Source: an uncultured Acidimicrobiales bacterium (GTDB taxonomy: Bacteria > Actinomycetota > Acidimicrobiia > Acidimicrobiales > Aldehydirespiratoraceae). Taken from it: 64,000 bases of DNA. The position numbers and the translations under genes were made by a program. Of the stretch, positions 9,964 to 18,311 are shown one piece after another. The stretch is taken from contig CATQHS010000001.1 in assembly GCA_958296055.1 (NCBI GenBank), forward strand, positions 2,638,277 through 2,702,276, read 5' to 3'. Position 1 is the first letter of the stretch, and each line of letters opens with the position of its first letter. Under the pieces are notes generated by a model. The model did not search any database. It saw nothing but the letters and a program-made list of their open reading frames with translations, and had not been told where the DNA came from.

Positions 9964-11289
9964 GTGGCTCCAGACCTGTTCGACGCCGCGGCCGAGGATC
10001 GGCTGAGCCGCCGGGCCCCGCTGGCCGCCCGCCTGCGGCCCCGCGCCCTGGACGAGATCGTCGGCCAAGACCACCTGATCGGCCCGGGTCGGCCCCTGCG
10101 GGAGCTGATAGAGGCCGACCGGCTGTCGTCGGTGATCCTGTGGGGGCCGCCGGGGACGGGCAAGACCACCCTGGCCCGGGTGGTAGCCGCCGCCACTGCC
10201 AAGGCCTTCGAGGAGCTCTCCGCGGTGGCCGCCACCGTCAAGGACGCCCGGGCGGCCATCGAGCGGGCCCGCCACCGCCTGGGCGAACACGGGGCTGGCA
10301 CCATCTTGTTCCTCGACGAGGTCCATCGGTTCAACAAGGCCCAGCAGGACACGCTGCTGCCCGCGGTGGAAAACGGCCTGATCACCCTGGTCGGCGCCAC
10401 CACCGAGAACCCCCACTTCGAGGTCAACCCGCCGCTGCTGTCGCGCTCGACGCTGTTCCGCCTCCACCCCCTCGACGCCACCGCGGTGGCGGAGTTGGTG
10501 CGCCGGGGCTTGGCCGCCGAGGGTGCCACCGCCGCCGCCGAGGCCATAGAGCACCTGGTGGCCCGCAGCGGCGGCGACGGCCGCCACGCCCTCACCGGGG
10601 TGGAGGTGGCCGTGGCCCTGGCCTCCCGGCGGGGCCGGCCGCCCCATGCAGAGCTGGCCGACGCCGAGGGCGCGGCCGACGCCAAGGCGGTGCGCTACGG
10701 CCGAGACGGCCACTACGACGTGATCAGCGCCTTCATCAAGAGCATCCGGGGGTCCGACGCCGACGCCGGCCTGTACTGGCTGGCCCGGATGCTCCAGGCC
10801 GGCGAGGACCCCCGGTTCATCGCCCGCCGGTTGGTGATACTGGCCTCCGAGGACATCGGGATGGCCGACTCCGGGGCCTTGGTGGTGGCCGACGCCGCCG
10901 CCCGGGCGGTGGAGTTCGTGGGCCTGCCCGAGGCTCAGCTCAACCTGGCCCACGCCGTGGTCCGCCTGGCCACCGCCCCCAAGTCCAACCGGGTCACCGC
11001 GGCCCTGGGCCGAGCCCAGGCCGATGCGGAAGCGGCCGGGGCCGGGGAGGTCCCGATCCACCTGCGCGACTCCCACTACACGGGGGCCAAGGGCCTGGGC
11101 CACGGGGACGGCTACCGGTACCCGCACGACGCCGAGGGTGGCTGGGTGGAACAGGCCCACCGCCCGGCCGAGGCAGCCGACCACGTCTACTACGAGCCCT
11201 CCGATCAGGGTGCCGAGGCTGGCCTGGGCGACCGCTGGCCCGGTCCGACAGTGACGCGGGTGGGCGACCGCCGGCCCGGTCGGCTGTAA
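9964..11289 (+). CDS. rarA: Replication-associated recombination protein A (AAA+ ATPase)
   Basis: This 441-residue RarA/MgsA family ATPase acts at stalled replication forks. Walker A is GPPGTGKTT (about residues 60-68), Walker B is LFLDEVHRF, and the clamp-loader-like C-terminal part includes the family motif SAFIKSIRGSD. Length is normal. GTG 9964 is supported by the -10-like hexamer 7 nt upstream and by the expected N-terminus, a short linker followed by the RPRALDEIVGQ segment. It lies upstream of two small genes and alaS, a common actinobacterial order. Confidence 0.93.
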   Translation: MAPDLFDAAAEDRLSRRAPLAARLRPRALDEIVGQDHLIGPGRPLRELIEADRLSSVILWGPPGTGKTTLARVVAAATAKAFEELSAVAATVKDARAAIERARHRLGEHGAGTILFLDEVHRFNKAQQDTLLPAVENGLITLVGATTENPHFEVNPPLLSRSTLFRLHPLDATAVAELVRRGLAAEGATAAAEAIEHLVARSGGDGRHALTGVEVAVALASRRGRPPHAELADAEGAADAKAVRYGRDGHYDVISAFIKSIRGSDADAGLYWLARMLQAGEDPRFIARRLVILASEDIGMADSGALVVADAAARAVEFVGLPEAQLNLAHAVVRLATAPKSNRVTAALGRAQADAEAAGAGEVPIHLRDSHYTGAKGLGHGDGYRYPHDAEGGWVEQAHRPAEAADHVYYEPSDQGAEAGLGDRWPGPTVTRVGDRRPGRL

Positions 11290-11297
11290 TGGGGTCA

Positions 11298-11351
11298 ATG
11301 AGCGACGCGGCCCGGGTCCCGGTCGGCGGTCCGGCGAGCGGGGCGCGGTGA
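11298..11351 (+). other. Bridging mini-ORF 1 after rarA
   Basis: ATG 11298 begins 8 nt after the rarA stop. It encodes MSDAARVPVGGPASGAR and ends in a TGA that overlaps the GTG at 11348 (GTGA), handing on to the second mini-ORF. Confidence 0.3.
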
Positions 11352-11392
11352 ACGCCACCGACTTGGCCGCAGGCCCGGCGACGACGCCGTGA
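11348..11392 (+). other. Bridging mini-ORF 2, duplicated start of the next gene
   Basis: This frame begins MNATDLAA, a near copy of the true start MSATDLAA 41 bp downstream, so the start region was tandemly duplicated. It ends in a TGA overlapping the real GTG at 11389 (GTGA). Confidence 0.4.
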
Positions 11393-11937
11393 GCGCTACC
11401 GACTTAGCCGCGGTGATCGTCACCGGGGTGTGCTTTGCCGTGGTGGTGGTGTTGGTGCTGGCCGTGATCTCAATGGTGCGGACCATGCGCGAGCTGAGGA
11501 CCACAGTCGACGAACTGCGCCAGTCGGCCCTGCCCATGGTCGAGGACCTGCGCGGCACCGTGGCCCGGGCCAGGGCGGAGCTGGACCGGGTGGACGGCGT
11601 GATCGGCCGGGCCGAGCGGATCTCCACCACTGTCGACCATGCCAGCCGGCTCACCTACCGGGCCTTCGCCCCGCCCCTCATCAAGGGCCTGGCGCTGGTG
11701 TCGGGGGTGGGGCGGGCCACCCGCCGCCTTCGGCACCGCCGCACCCGCCGGGCCATCGAGGTGACCGGCCGGGAGCACCGTCGCGAGGTGGCCGCGAGGC
11801 GACTGCACGGCAACGGCGACCGGGCCTCGGGGCGGTCCCACGGCGGCAGCGACCGGGCCTCGAAGCCGAGCGACGTCGGCGATTGGGCTTCCGGGCGGCC
11901 CCACGGCAACGGGGACACGACCGCGGGGCGCCGATGA
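11389..11937 (+). CDS. DUF948-like membrane/coiled-coil protein, 182 aa
   Basis: One membrane helix at about residues 8-30 is followed by a heptad-rich helix, then a basic region and a low-complexity His/Gly/Asn tail. Small proteins of this sort (DUF948 type) commonly precede alaS in actinobacteria; no biochemical role is known. The gene starts at GTG 11389 and its stop overlaps the next ATG (ATGA), so the two are translationally coupled. The tail contains imperfect repeats around GDRASGRSHG. Confidence 0.7.
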   Translation: MSATDLAAVIVTGVCFAVVVVLVLAVISMVRTMRELRTTVDELRQSALPMVEDLRGTVARARAELDRVDGVIGRAERISTTVDHASRLTYRAFAPPLIKGLALVSGVGRATRRLRHRRTRRAIEVTGREHRREVAARRLHGNGDRASGRSHGGSDRASKPSDVGDWASGRPHGNGDTTAGRR

Positions 11938-12191
11938 GGCGGCTGCTCTGGATGGGCGTCGGCTACTGCGCTGGCCTGGGGTCGGTGGTGTGGGCCCGGC
12001 GCCAAGTGCAGCGGGTCCCCGAGCAGATGCGCCAGGCCGTCGCGGAGCGGTCCCGCCGGGTCGGCGACGGGGCCCGCCGGCTGGGGGAGGGTACCCGCCG
12101 GGCCGCCGCCGATCTGCGCGACGCGGTGGAGGACGGCCGGGCCGCCATGCGCGCCACCGAGGACGAACTCCGGGAAGACCTGGGCCCGTAG
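11934..12191 (+). CDS. Small helical membrane-associated protein, 85 aa
   Basis: A short hydrophobic N-terminus (WMGVGYCAGLGSVVWA) precedes an amphipathic, charged helix rich in Arg, Ala and Glu. The position just before alaS and the size match the DUF6167-type proteins of actinobacteria; function is unknown. ATG 11934 overlaps the upstream stop by four bases. Confidence 0.65.
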   Translation: MRRLLWMGVGYCAGLGSVVWARRQVQRVPEQMRQAVAERSRRVGDGARRLGEGTRRAAADLRDAVEDGRAAMRATEDELREDLGP

Positions 12192-12292
12192 AGCCGAGCC
12201 AAGCCAGACCCCCACCCGAACCGGCGGCGCAGAGTCCTGACTAAGACGCGGTGGGACACTGGGTTGAGGCGTCTGGCCATCGGGCGCGGTGG

Positions 12293-12562
12293 TTAGCTCG
12301 CGGCACTCCCGGCGGTCAGGCCCGGCACCGGGTCCCCGTACTTCAATCCGAGCGCCGCCCACTCGGGCAGAGCGGACCTCAGGTCGGCCAGCGCCTCCGT
12401 CTCGGAGGTGCCGAACCCCATGCAGCCATCGGCTATGGCGGCGCGTGCAACCCACACCGGCGGGTCGTCCTCAGCTACCACAGTTCTGGTATCGGACATG
12501 GCCCGGTCCACCCACGCCTGTATGTCGGCGGCACCAGTGTCCCCTGCGGTTATGACAGCCAC
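12293..12562 (-). CDS. HicB-like small protein, 89 aa
   Basis: The central stretch VWVARAAIADGCMGFG, followed by TEALADLRSAL, resembles the HicB antitoxin fold: a strand-turn-strand around a Gly-Cys element, then the EAL-N/D-LR-A helix. No HicA toxin or DNA-binding extension is visible next to it, so it is an orphan. The GTG start at 12562 has a good GGAGG seven to eight bases upstream, which supports a real gene. It is convergent with the preceding gene and divergent from alaS. It could be a degenerate antitoxin or an unrelated small protein. Confidence 0.55.
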   Translation of the reverse strand: MAVITAGDTGAADIQAWVDRAMSDTRTVVAEDDPPVWVARAAIADGCMGFGTSETEALADLRSALPEWAALGLKYGDPVPGLTAGSAAS

Positions 12563-12804
12563 GGCAGCAACCTCCGTCCGACTGTTCCTCAGCGCAGTCT
12601 ATGGTCGATTCAGGCCGCGGTATCAGCGAAGCGATCAAGCCGGGTCGGGCCGGAGCCTCGCGCCAAGACGCCGAGCGGGGAAATGCGGCGCTGAGACCGC
12701 AACCGGCGGAACGTGCCGGTGCCCGTTGGGCCCGGACGACCCTGCGCCCACCATGGCAAACTCCGGCCAGGCCAGCGGGGATTCGTAGGGCCGGGCTCGG
12801 ACCG

Positions 12805-12810
12805 TAGGCT
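12805..12810 (+). promoter_or_regulatory. -10-like hexamer TAGGCT for alaS
   Basis: The hexamer ends 6 nt before ATG 12817, and there is no Shine-Dalgarno. I saw no T-box specifier structure in the preceding 250 bases. Confidence 0.45.
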
Positions 12811-12816
12811 GGGGCC

Positions 12817-15462
12817 ATGAAGGCCAGCCAGGTCCGCCAGGCGTTCGTCGACTTCTTCGTCGAGCGGGGCCACTCCCACCAGCCCTCGGCCAGCCTCATT
12901 CCCCACGACCCCACCCTGCTGTTCACGGTGGCGGGCATGGTCCCGTTCAAGCCCTACTTCGTGGGCGAGGAGAGTCCGCCGTTCCCCCGGGCCGTTACCG
13001 TCCAGAAGTGCGTGCGGGCCGGGGGCAAGCACAACGACCTCGACGAGATCGGTCGCACCTCACGGCACCTCACCTTCTTCGAGATGCTGGGCAACTTCAG
13101 CTTCGGCGACTACTTCAAGCCCGAGGCCATCGCCTGGGCCTGGGAGCTGGTGACCGGCCCCCTCGGACTCGATCCCGACCGGCTCTGGGTGACTGTCCAC
13201 GTCAGCGACGACGAGGCCGAGGCCATCTGGCGCGACCAGATCGGGGTGCCGGCCGAGCGCATCCAGCGCCTCGACGAGGACAACTACTGGCGCATGGCCG
13301 ACACCGGCCCCTGCGGCCCCTGCTCGGAGATCTTCTGGGACCGGGGGCCCGACTACGGACCCGGCGGCGGCCCGGCGTTCGGCGGCGACGAGCGCTACAT
13401 CGAGATCTGGAACCTGGTGTTCATGCAGTTCGAAACCGCCCCCGACGGCGCCGAGAAGCCGCTGCCCAAACCGTCCATCGACACCGGGCTGGGGCTGGAG
13501 CGCACCCTGGCCGTGCTGCAGGGCGTTGACTCGGTGTGGGAGACCGACGAGCTGGCCCGCCTGCTGGCCGCGGCCGAACAGATCACCGGCGCCCGCGCCC
13601 GGCCCGCCTCCGGCACTGACGGCGCCGCCGGGGCGGCTCGGGCTGCCGGTTCCGATCGGGCGGCCGCGCCCGACCGGGCCGGGTCTGCTGAGGTGTCGTT
13701 GCGCATCCTGGCCGACCACGCCCGCTCCACGGCCATGCTGGTGAGCGACGGCGTCTTCCCCTCCAACGAGGCCCGGGGCTACGTGCTGCGCCGCATCATC
13801 CGCCGGGCGGTGCGCCACGCCTACCTGCTCGGAGTGGCCGAGCCGGTCATGGGCCCGATGGTGGACACCGTCGTGGAGGTGATGGGCGGCGCCTACCCCG
13901 ACCTGGCCCGCAACCACGGCTACGTGCGCGACGTGATCGACCAAGAGGAGCGCCGATTCGCCGAGACACTACGCACCGGCCAGGCCATCCTCGACGAGCG
14001 CCTCGACGGGCTGGCCCCCGGCGACACCCTGGCCGGCGACATCGCCTTCCTGCTACACGACACCTACGGCTTCCCTCTGGAGGTGACCGAGGAGATCACC
14101 GCCGAGCGGGGCATCAAGGTGGATGCCGAAGGGTTCCGGGCCGCCATGTCGGTCCAGCAGCGGCGGGCCAAACAGGCCCGCAAGACCGCCGCCGCTGACG
14201 ATGTGACTCCCTTAGTGGGGCTGGTGGACACCCACGGCGAGACCGAGTTCACCGGCCGCGACCAGGCGTCTTCACCCGCCCGAGTGCTTCACGCCGACGA
14301 CGGCCGCCTGGTTCTGGACCGCACCCCCTTCTACGCCGAGAGCGGCGGCCAGGTCGGCGACACCGGCGAGATCGTCTCGGCCGCCGGGGCCCGGGCCCGG
14401 GTAACCGACACCCGCTACGGGGTGCCCGGCCTGCACGTTCACCACGTCGAGCCGGTCGAAGGCGAGCTGCGGGCCGGAGACGAGGTCACCGCCGCCATCG
14501 ACGCCAACCGGCGAGCCGCCATCCGGCGCAACCACACCGCCACCCACCTGCTGCACTGGGCCCTGCGCCAAGCGCTGGGCGAGCACGTCAAGCAGCAGGG
14601 CTCCGAGGTGGGGCCCGACCGGCTGCGCTTCGACTTCAGCCACTATGCGGCCATGACCCCCGATGAGATCGCCGAGGTAGAGGACCTGGTGAACGACGAG
14701 ATCCTGGCCAACGACCCGTGCCGCCACTTCGAGACCACCATGGCCCAGGCCCAGCAGCTCGGCGCCATCGCCTTCTTCGGCGACAAGTACGGCGACACCG
14801 TGCGGGTGCTCGAAGCCGGCCGCCACTCGGTGGAGCTGTGCGGCGGCACCCATGTGAGGGCCTTGGGCGACATCGGCGCCTTCAAGATCACCGCCGAGTC
14901 CTCCATCGGCTCCAACATCCGCCGGGTCGAGGCCGTCACCGGGCGGGCCGTGTTGGAGCTGGTGCGCCGCCAAGACGCGGCCATAACCGAGGCGGCCGAG
15001 GCTCTGGGGGTGCCGGCGGGGGAGCTGGCCGCGGGAGTGGCCAAGCGCCAGGCCGAGACCAAAGCCCTGCGGGACGAGGTGGCCCGGCTCGGCCGGGAGG
15101 CCGCCCTCGGCCGGGCCGGCGAGCTGGCCGCCGCCGCGGCGGACGGGGTGGTGGTGGCCAGGGTGGACGGCGTGGACCGCAACGGGCTGCGGGACCTGGC
15201 CCTGTCGATCCGGGGCCGCGACGGCGTGCAGGCCGTGGTGCTGGGCGCGGCCCTGGGCTCGGGCGGGGCGGCTCTGGCCGCAGCCGCCGACGCCTCGGGC
15301 CGCTTCGACGCCGGCGCCTTGATCGAGGAGGCCAAGCGGACCATCGGCGGGGGCGGCCGGTCCCGGCCCGACTTGGCCACCGCCGGCGGCAAGCACGCAG
15401 ACCGACTCGACGAAGCTCTCGGACAGGCCCGGGCCGCCGCGGCCGGTGCCGGCGGCGGGTGA
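12817..15462 (+). CDS. alaS: Alanyl-tRNA synthetase
   Basis: This class II synthetase of 881 residues charges tRNA-Ala. The aminoacylation domain is N-terminal (motif 2 region TGPCGPCSEIFWD). The editing domain carries the zinc motif HTATH (about residue 573) and the matching CGGTH (about 674). A C-Ala/DHHA1 Gly-rich tail follows. An Ala/Gly/Asp-rich insertion at about residues 262-290 is unusual for the family and is probably a surface loop. ATG 12817 is preceded by a -10-like hexamer. The stop lies in the first copy of a 34-bp triplicated junction leading into ruvX. Confidence 0.97.
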   Translation: MKASQVRQAFVDFFVERGHSHQPSASLIPHDPTLLFTVAGMVPFKPYFVGEESPPFPRAVTVQKCVRAGGKHNDLDEIGRTSRHLTFFEMLGNFSFGDYFKPEAIAWAWELVTGPLGLDPDRLWVTVHVSDDEAEAIWRDQIGVPAERIQRLDEDNYWRMADTGPCGPCSEIFWDRGPDYGPGGGPAFGGDERYIEIWNLVFMQFETAPDGAEKPLPKPSIDTGLGLERTLAVLQGVDSVWETDELARLLAAAEQITGARARPASGTDGAAGAARAAGSDRAAAPDRAGSAEVSLRILADHARSTAMLVSDGVFPSNEARGYVLRRIIRRAVRHAYLLGVAEPVMGPMVDTVVEVMGGAYPDLARNHGYVRDVIDQEERRFAETLRTGQAILDERLDGLAPGDTLAGDIAFLLHDTYGFPLEVTEEITAERGIKVDAEGFRAAMSVQQRRAKQARKTAAADDVTPLVGLVDTHGETEFTGRDQASSPARVLHADDGRLVLDRTPFYAESGGQVGDTGEIVSAAGARARVTDTRYGVPGLHVHHVEPVEGELRAGDEVTAAIDANRRAAIRRNHTATHLLHWALRQALGEHVKQQGSEVGPDRLRFDFSHYAAMTPDEIAEVEDLVNDEILANDPCRHFETTMAQAQQLGAIAFFGDKYGDTVRVLEAGRHSVELCGGTHVRALGDIGAFKITAESSIGSNIRRVEAVTGRAVLELVRRQDAAITEAAEALGVPAGELAAGVAKRQAETKALRDEVARLGREAALGRAGELAAAAADGVVVARVDGVDRNGLRDLALSIRGRDGVQAVVLGAALGSGGAALAAAADASGRFDAGALIEEAKRTIGGGGRSRPDLATAGGKHADRLDEALGQARAAAAGAGGG

Positions 15463-15548
15463 CGTGCGGGCCCTCGGGCTGGCCGGCGGCGGGTGACGTG
15501 CGGGCCCTCGGGCTGGCCGGCGGCGGGTGACGTGCGGGCCCTCGGGCT
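15451..15548 (+). repeat. 34-bp unit in three tandem copies at the alaS-ruvX junction
   Basis: Copies start at 15451, 15485 and 15519. Each holds the alaS TGA and the ruvX GTG. Copies 1 and 2 therefore encode mini-ORFs MRALGLAGGG (15464-15496 and 15498-15530), each ending one base before the next GTG, and copy 3 runs on as RuvX (MRALGLDLG). This is a recent duplication of a stop/start junction. Confidence 0.9.
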
Positions 15549-15954
15549 CGACTTGGGCTCGCGTCGCATCGGGGTGTCGGTCAGCGACTCAGCCGGGACG
15601 GTGGCCACCCCGGTGGAGACCCTGGAGCGGTCGGCTTGGACGTCTGAGGATCATCGCGGCATCGCCGACCTGGTGGCCGAGTGGGAGGCCGAGATAGTGG
15701 TGGTGGGGCTGCCGTTGAGTCTGGACGGGACGGTGGGGCCGGCGGCCCGGTCGGTGCTGGACGAGGCGACCCGGCTGACCGAGGCCCTGCCCGTGCCGGT
15801 GGTCACCCATGACGAGCGGCTGACCACGGTCAGCGCCCAGCGCAGCCTGGTCCTCCAGGGGCTGGCGGGACCGGCCCGCCGACGGGTGGTCGACCAAGTG
15901 GCCGCGGCGGTGATCCTGCAAGCCTGGCTCGATGCGGGCCTCCCCCGTGGCTGA
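15532..15954 (+). CDS. ruvX: RuvX/YqgF-family putative pre-16S rRNA nuclease
   Basis: This 140-residue RNase H-fold protein is implicated in 16S rRNA 5' end maturation and was formerly called a putative Holliday junction resolvase. It opens with the acidic motif GLDLGSRRIGVSVSD and retains HDERLTT and the closing DQVAAAVILQ helix. GTG 15532 in the third repeat copy gives the canonical N-terminus; an in-frame GTG at 15493 would add 13 non-conserved residues. It overlaps mltG by about 20 bases. Confidence 0.93.
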   Translation: MRALGLDLGSRRIGVSVSDSAGTVATPVETLERSAWTSEDHRGIADLVAEWEAEIVVVGLPLSLDGTVGPAARSVLDEATRLTEALPVPVVTHDERLTTVSAQRSLVLQGLAGPARRRVVDQVAAAVILQAWLDAGLPRG

Positions 15955-17446
15955 GGACCCCGAGGACCGGACCCGCCGGCCGAGCTGGGGCCGCTGGGCC
16001 GCCGGGTTCCTCACCGGCCAGACCCAGACCGGTCGCACCCCCCCTGGCCTGGGCGGTCCCGGCTCCGACAGCGACGCCGGTCTGGACGCCTCCGCCCCCG
16101 CCCCCGGGATTTATGGCCCCGGAGACTACGACTCCGGGGAATACGGCCCCGAGGTCTACGACTCCGGGGAATACGGCCCCGGGGAATACGGCCCCGAGGT
16201 CTACGGCCCCGAGGCCCCCAGCGCCGGCGCTCCTTACACCGGCGAGGGCGGCGCGCCGATGGTCGTCGAAGACCCCGGCGCCGACCCCATGGTCGACCCC
16301 GGCTACGACATGGTGGACCGCAACTGGGTCCGATACCGGCCAGCCTGGGGCGGGTTCCTGCGGTTCGCGATCTTCGCCGGTCTGGTGATCGGGTCGGTCA
16401 TGTGGGCCCGAGGCCGGGTTTACCAGTGGGTCGACGCCCAGGTCGCGCCGGGCGGCGAGCCGGGCGAGGAGGTGGAGCTGACCATCCCCTCGGGGGCGTC
16501 GGTGAACGAGGTGGCGGCCGCGCTCGACTCGGCCGAGGTGATCTCCAACGCCACCGTCTACCGCTACTGGCTGCGCTGCGAGGGGGAGCTGACCATCACC
16601 GGGTTCCTGGGTTGCGAGGCCGAGAAGTCCTTCCAGGCCGGCGACTACCGGCTGCGCACCGGCATGGACTTCGAGTCGGCGACGGCCATCCTCGACCAGG
16701 GCCCTCTGCCCGAGGTGCGCCAGAAGATCACCATCCCCGAGGGGATGCGCTGGACCCAGATGTCGGCCCGCCTGCTCAAAGAGAACCCCCTGTTCGACCT
16801 GATCGACCTGGAGAAGGCGTTCGTGCTGGTCGAAAGAGACGGGGAATACCTGCCCGAGGACGCTCCGGTGCGCACCATGGAAGGCCTGTTGTTCCCGGCC
16901 ACCTACGACGTGGCCGAGGACGACCTAGGCGACGAGTACTCGCTGCTGCGGCGCATGTCCGACGAACTCGACCGCCGGCTGGCCCGGCTGCTGGAAGACC
17001 CCGGCCCCCACCCCGACGTGACCGAACTGGGGTTGGGGCCCTACGAGGTGGTGATCGTGGCCTCCCTGATCGAGGAGGAAGCCCGCGTCGCCGAAGACCG
17101 GCCCAAGATCGCCCGGGTCATCTACAACCGCCTCGCCGTCGGCGAGCCCCTTGGCATCGACGCCAGCACCTGCTACGCGGCCAACAAGCCCTGCGACCAG
17201 ATCACCACCGCCGACCTCCGGAACCCGTCGCCCTGGAACACCCGGGCGGTGGCGGGCCTGCCGCCCACCCCGATCTCCGCGCCCGGCGAGGCCTCGCTGC
17301 GGGCCGCCCTGCAGCCCGACGAGGGGGAGTGGCTGTTCTACGTGCTGACCGACGAGGGCGGTGTGGAAGGCGCCCACCACTTCTCGACCACGCTGGAGGA
17401 ACACAACCGCCACGTCGAGATCTGCCGCCAGCTCGGGTACTGCTGA
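15932..17446 (+). CDS. mltG: Endolytic murein transglycosylase MltG (YceG-like)
   Basis: This 504-residue membrane enzyme cuts nascent glycan strands and sets their length. A cytoplasmic N-terminal region of about 130 residues contains a Tyr/Gly/Pro/Glu repeat (nt 16127-16210). One membrane helix lies at about 139-160, then a LysM-like region, then the YceG catalytic domain with its Glu at about 381 in ASLIEEEARVAEDRPK. ATG 15932 overlaps the ruvX stop; an in-frame GTG at 15947 is an alternative. Its stop overlaps the aroE start (TGATG). Confidence 0.93.
   Translation: MRASPVAEDPEDRTRRPSWGRWAAGFLTGQTQTGRTPPGLGGPGSDSDAGLDASAPAPGIYGPGDYDSGEYGPEVYDSGEYGPGEYGPEVYGPEAPSAGAPYTGEGGAPMVVEDPGADPMVDPGYDMVDRNWVRYRPAWGGFLRFAIFAGLVIGSVMWARGRVYQWVDAQVAPGGEPGEEVELTIPSGASVNEVAAALDSAEVISNATVYRYWLRCEGELTITGFLGCEAEKSFQAGDYRLRTGMDFESATAILDQGPLPEVRQKITIPEGMRWTQMSARLLKENPLFDLIDLEKAFVLVERDGEYLPEDAPVRTMEGLLFPATYDVAEDDLGDEYSLLRRMSDELDRRLARLLEDPGPHPDVTELGLGPYEVVIVASLIEEEARVAEDRPKIARVIYNRLAVGEPLGIDASTCYAANKPCDQITTADLRNPSPWNTRAVAGLPPTPISAPGEASLRAALQPDEGEWLFYVLTDEGGVEGAHHFSTTLEEHNRHVEICRQLGYC
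16127..16210 (+). repeat. 30-bp in-frame repeats in the mltG N-terminus
   Basis: A unit encoding YDSGEYGPEV occurs twice, followed by a shortened variant (GEYGPEVYGPE). It is disordered cytoplasmic sequence and is probably copy-number variable. Confidence 0.75.
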
Positions 17447-18261
17447 TGAACCCCAAGGTGGCGGCGGTGATCGGCGACCCGGTGCGCCACTCCCGGTCCC
17501 CGGCCATCCACAACGCCGCCTTCGCCGCGGCCGGGCTGGACTGGGTGTACACCGCCTTCGAGGTCCCGGCCGGGTCCGGGGCCGCCGCCCTGGAGGCGGC
17601 CAAGACGCTGGGCCTGGTAGGGCTGTCGGTGACCATGCCCCTCAAGGCCGAGGCGGCCGCGGCCGCCGACGAGGCTGGCGAGGCGGTCCGGGAGTTGGGC
17701 GCGGCCAACTGCGTGGTCGTGACCGGCGACGGCCGGCTCCGGGCCGAGAACACCGACGGCACCGGGTTCGTGGCCGGTTTGGCCGCCGACGCGGGCCTGA
17801 GCCCGCAGGGCAGGCGGGCGGCGGTCATCGGCGCGGGCGGGGCGGCCCGGGCTGTGGTCCGGGCGCTGGGCGCGGCCGGGGCCGCCGACGTGGCCGTGAT
17901 CAACCGGACCGAGTCGAAGGCTGAGGCCGCAGCCGCCCTGGCCGGGCCGGTCGGCCGGCTGGGGCGGGTCGCTGCCGACGTACCGGCCGCTGATCTGGTG
18001 GTCAACGCCACCCCGGCGGGCATGGGGGCCGATGCGGCCATGCCCTGTGACCCCGGCCTGCTGCGCGAGGGCCAGGTGGCGGTTGACCTCGTCTACGAGC
18101 CGCTCGAAACCCCCTGGCTGGCCGCATTGCGCGCTGGCGGGATTGAGGCCCACAACGGGCTGTCGATGCTGGTGTTCCAGGCCGCCACCGCCTTCGAGTT
18201 GTGGACCGGTTTGGCCGCGCCGGTGGAGGTGATGCGCCAAGCCGCCCTCGCCGCCGGGTGA
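17446..18261 (+). CDS. aroE: Shikimate dehydrogenase
   Basis: This 271-residue enzyme reduces 3-dehydroshikimate with NADPH in aromatic amino acid synthesis. The substrate loop IGDPVRHSRSPAIHNAAF, the catalytic Lys in VTMPLK, the Asn/Asp pair in NTDGTGF, the dinucleotide loop GAGGAARAV and the NRT motif are all present. ATG 17446 overlaps the mltG stop. The stop leads into a bridging mini-ORF before the prepilin peptidase gene. Confidence 0.95.
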   Translation: MNPKVAAVIGDPVRHSRSPAIHNAAFAAAGLDWVYTAFEVPAGSGAAALEAAKTLGLVGLSVTMPLKAEAAAAADEAGEAVRELGAANCVVVTGDGRLRAENTDGTGFVAGLAADAGLSPQGRRAAVIGAGGAARAVVRALGAAGAADVAVINRTESKAEAAAALAGPVGRLGRVAADVPAADLVVNATPAGMGADAAMPCDPGLLREGQVAVDLVYEPLETPWLAALRAGGIEAHNGLSMLVFQAATAFELWTGLAAPVEVMRQAALAAG

Positions 18262-18311
18262 GGCTCGGGTGGCCCGATGGGTGGGGCCGCCGGGTGAGGC
18301 GGGTGGCCTGA
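18258..18311 (+). other. Bridging mini-ORF aroE to prepilin peptidase
   Basis: GTG 18258 overlaps the aroE stop (GTGA). It encodes MRLGWPDGWGRRVRRVA, and its TGA overlaps ATG 18311 (TGATG). The segment contains a roughly 36-bp imperfect tandem duplication (from 18251 and from 18287) that includes the stop/start junction. Confidence 0.35.

Noticed and set aside
9826..11358. 510-aa minus-strand open frame across rarA
   Set aside because: Mirror of the rarA coding frame, with low-complexity Gly/Val/His content.
12563..12816. Possible T-box or tRNA upstream of alaS
   Set aside because: No T-box sequence, specifier loop or cloverleaf could be drawn; only the -10-like hexamer is supported.
16402..18261. 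619-aa forward frame
   Set aside because: Only its 3' part from 17446 is real (aroE); the first half is an out-of-frame reading of mltG.
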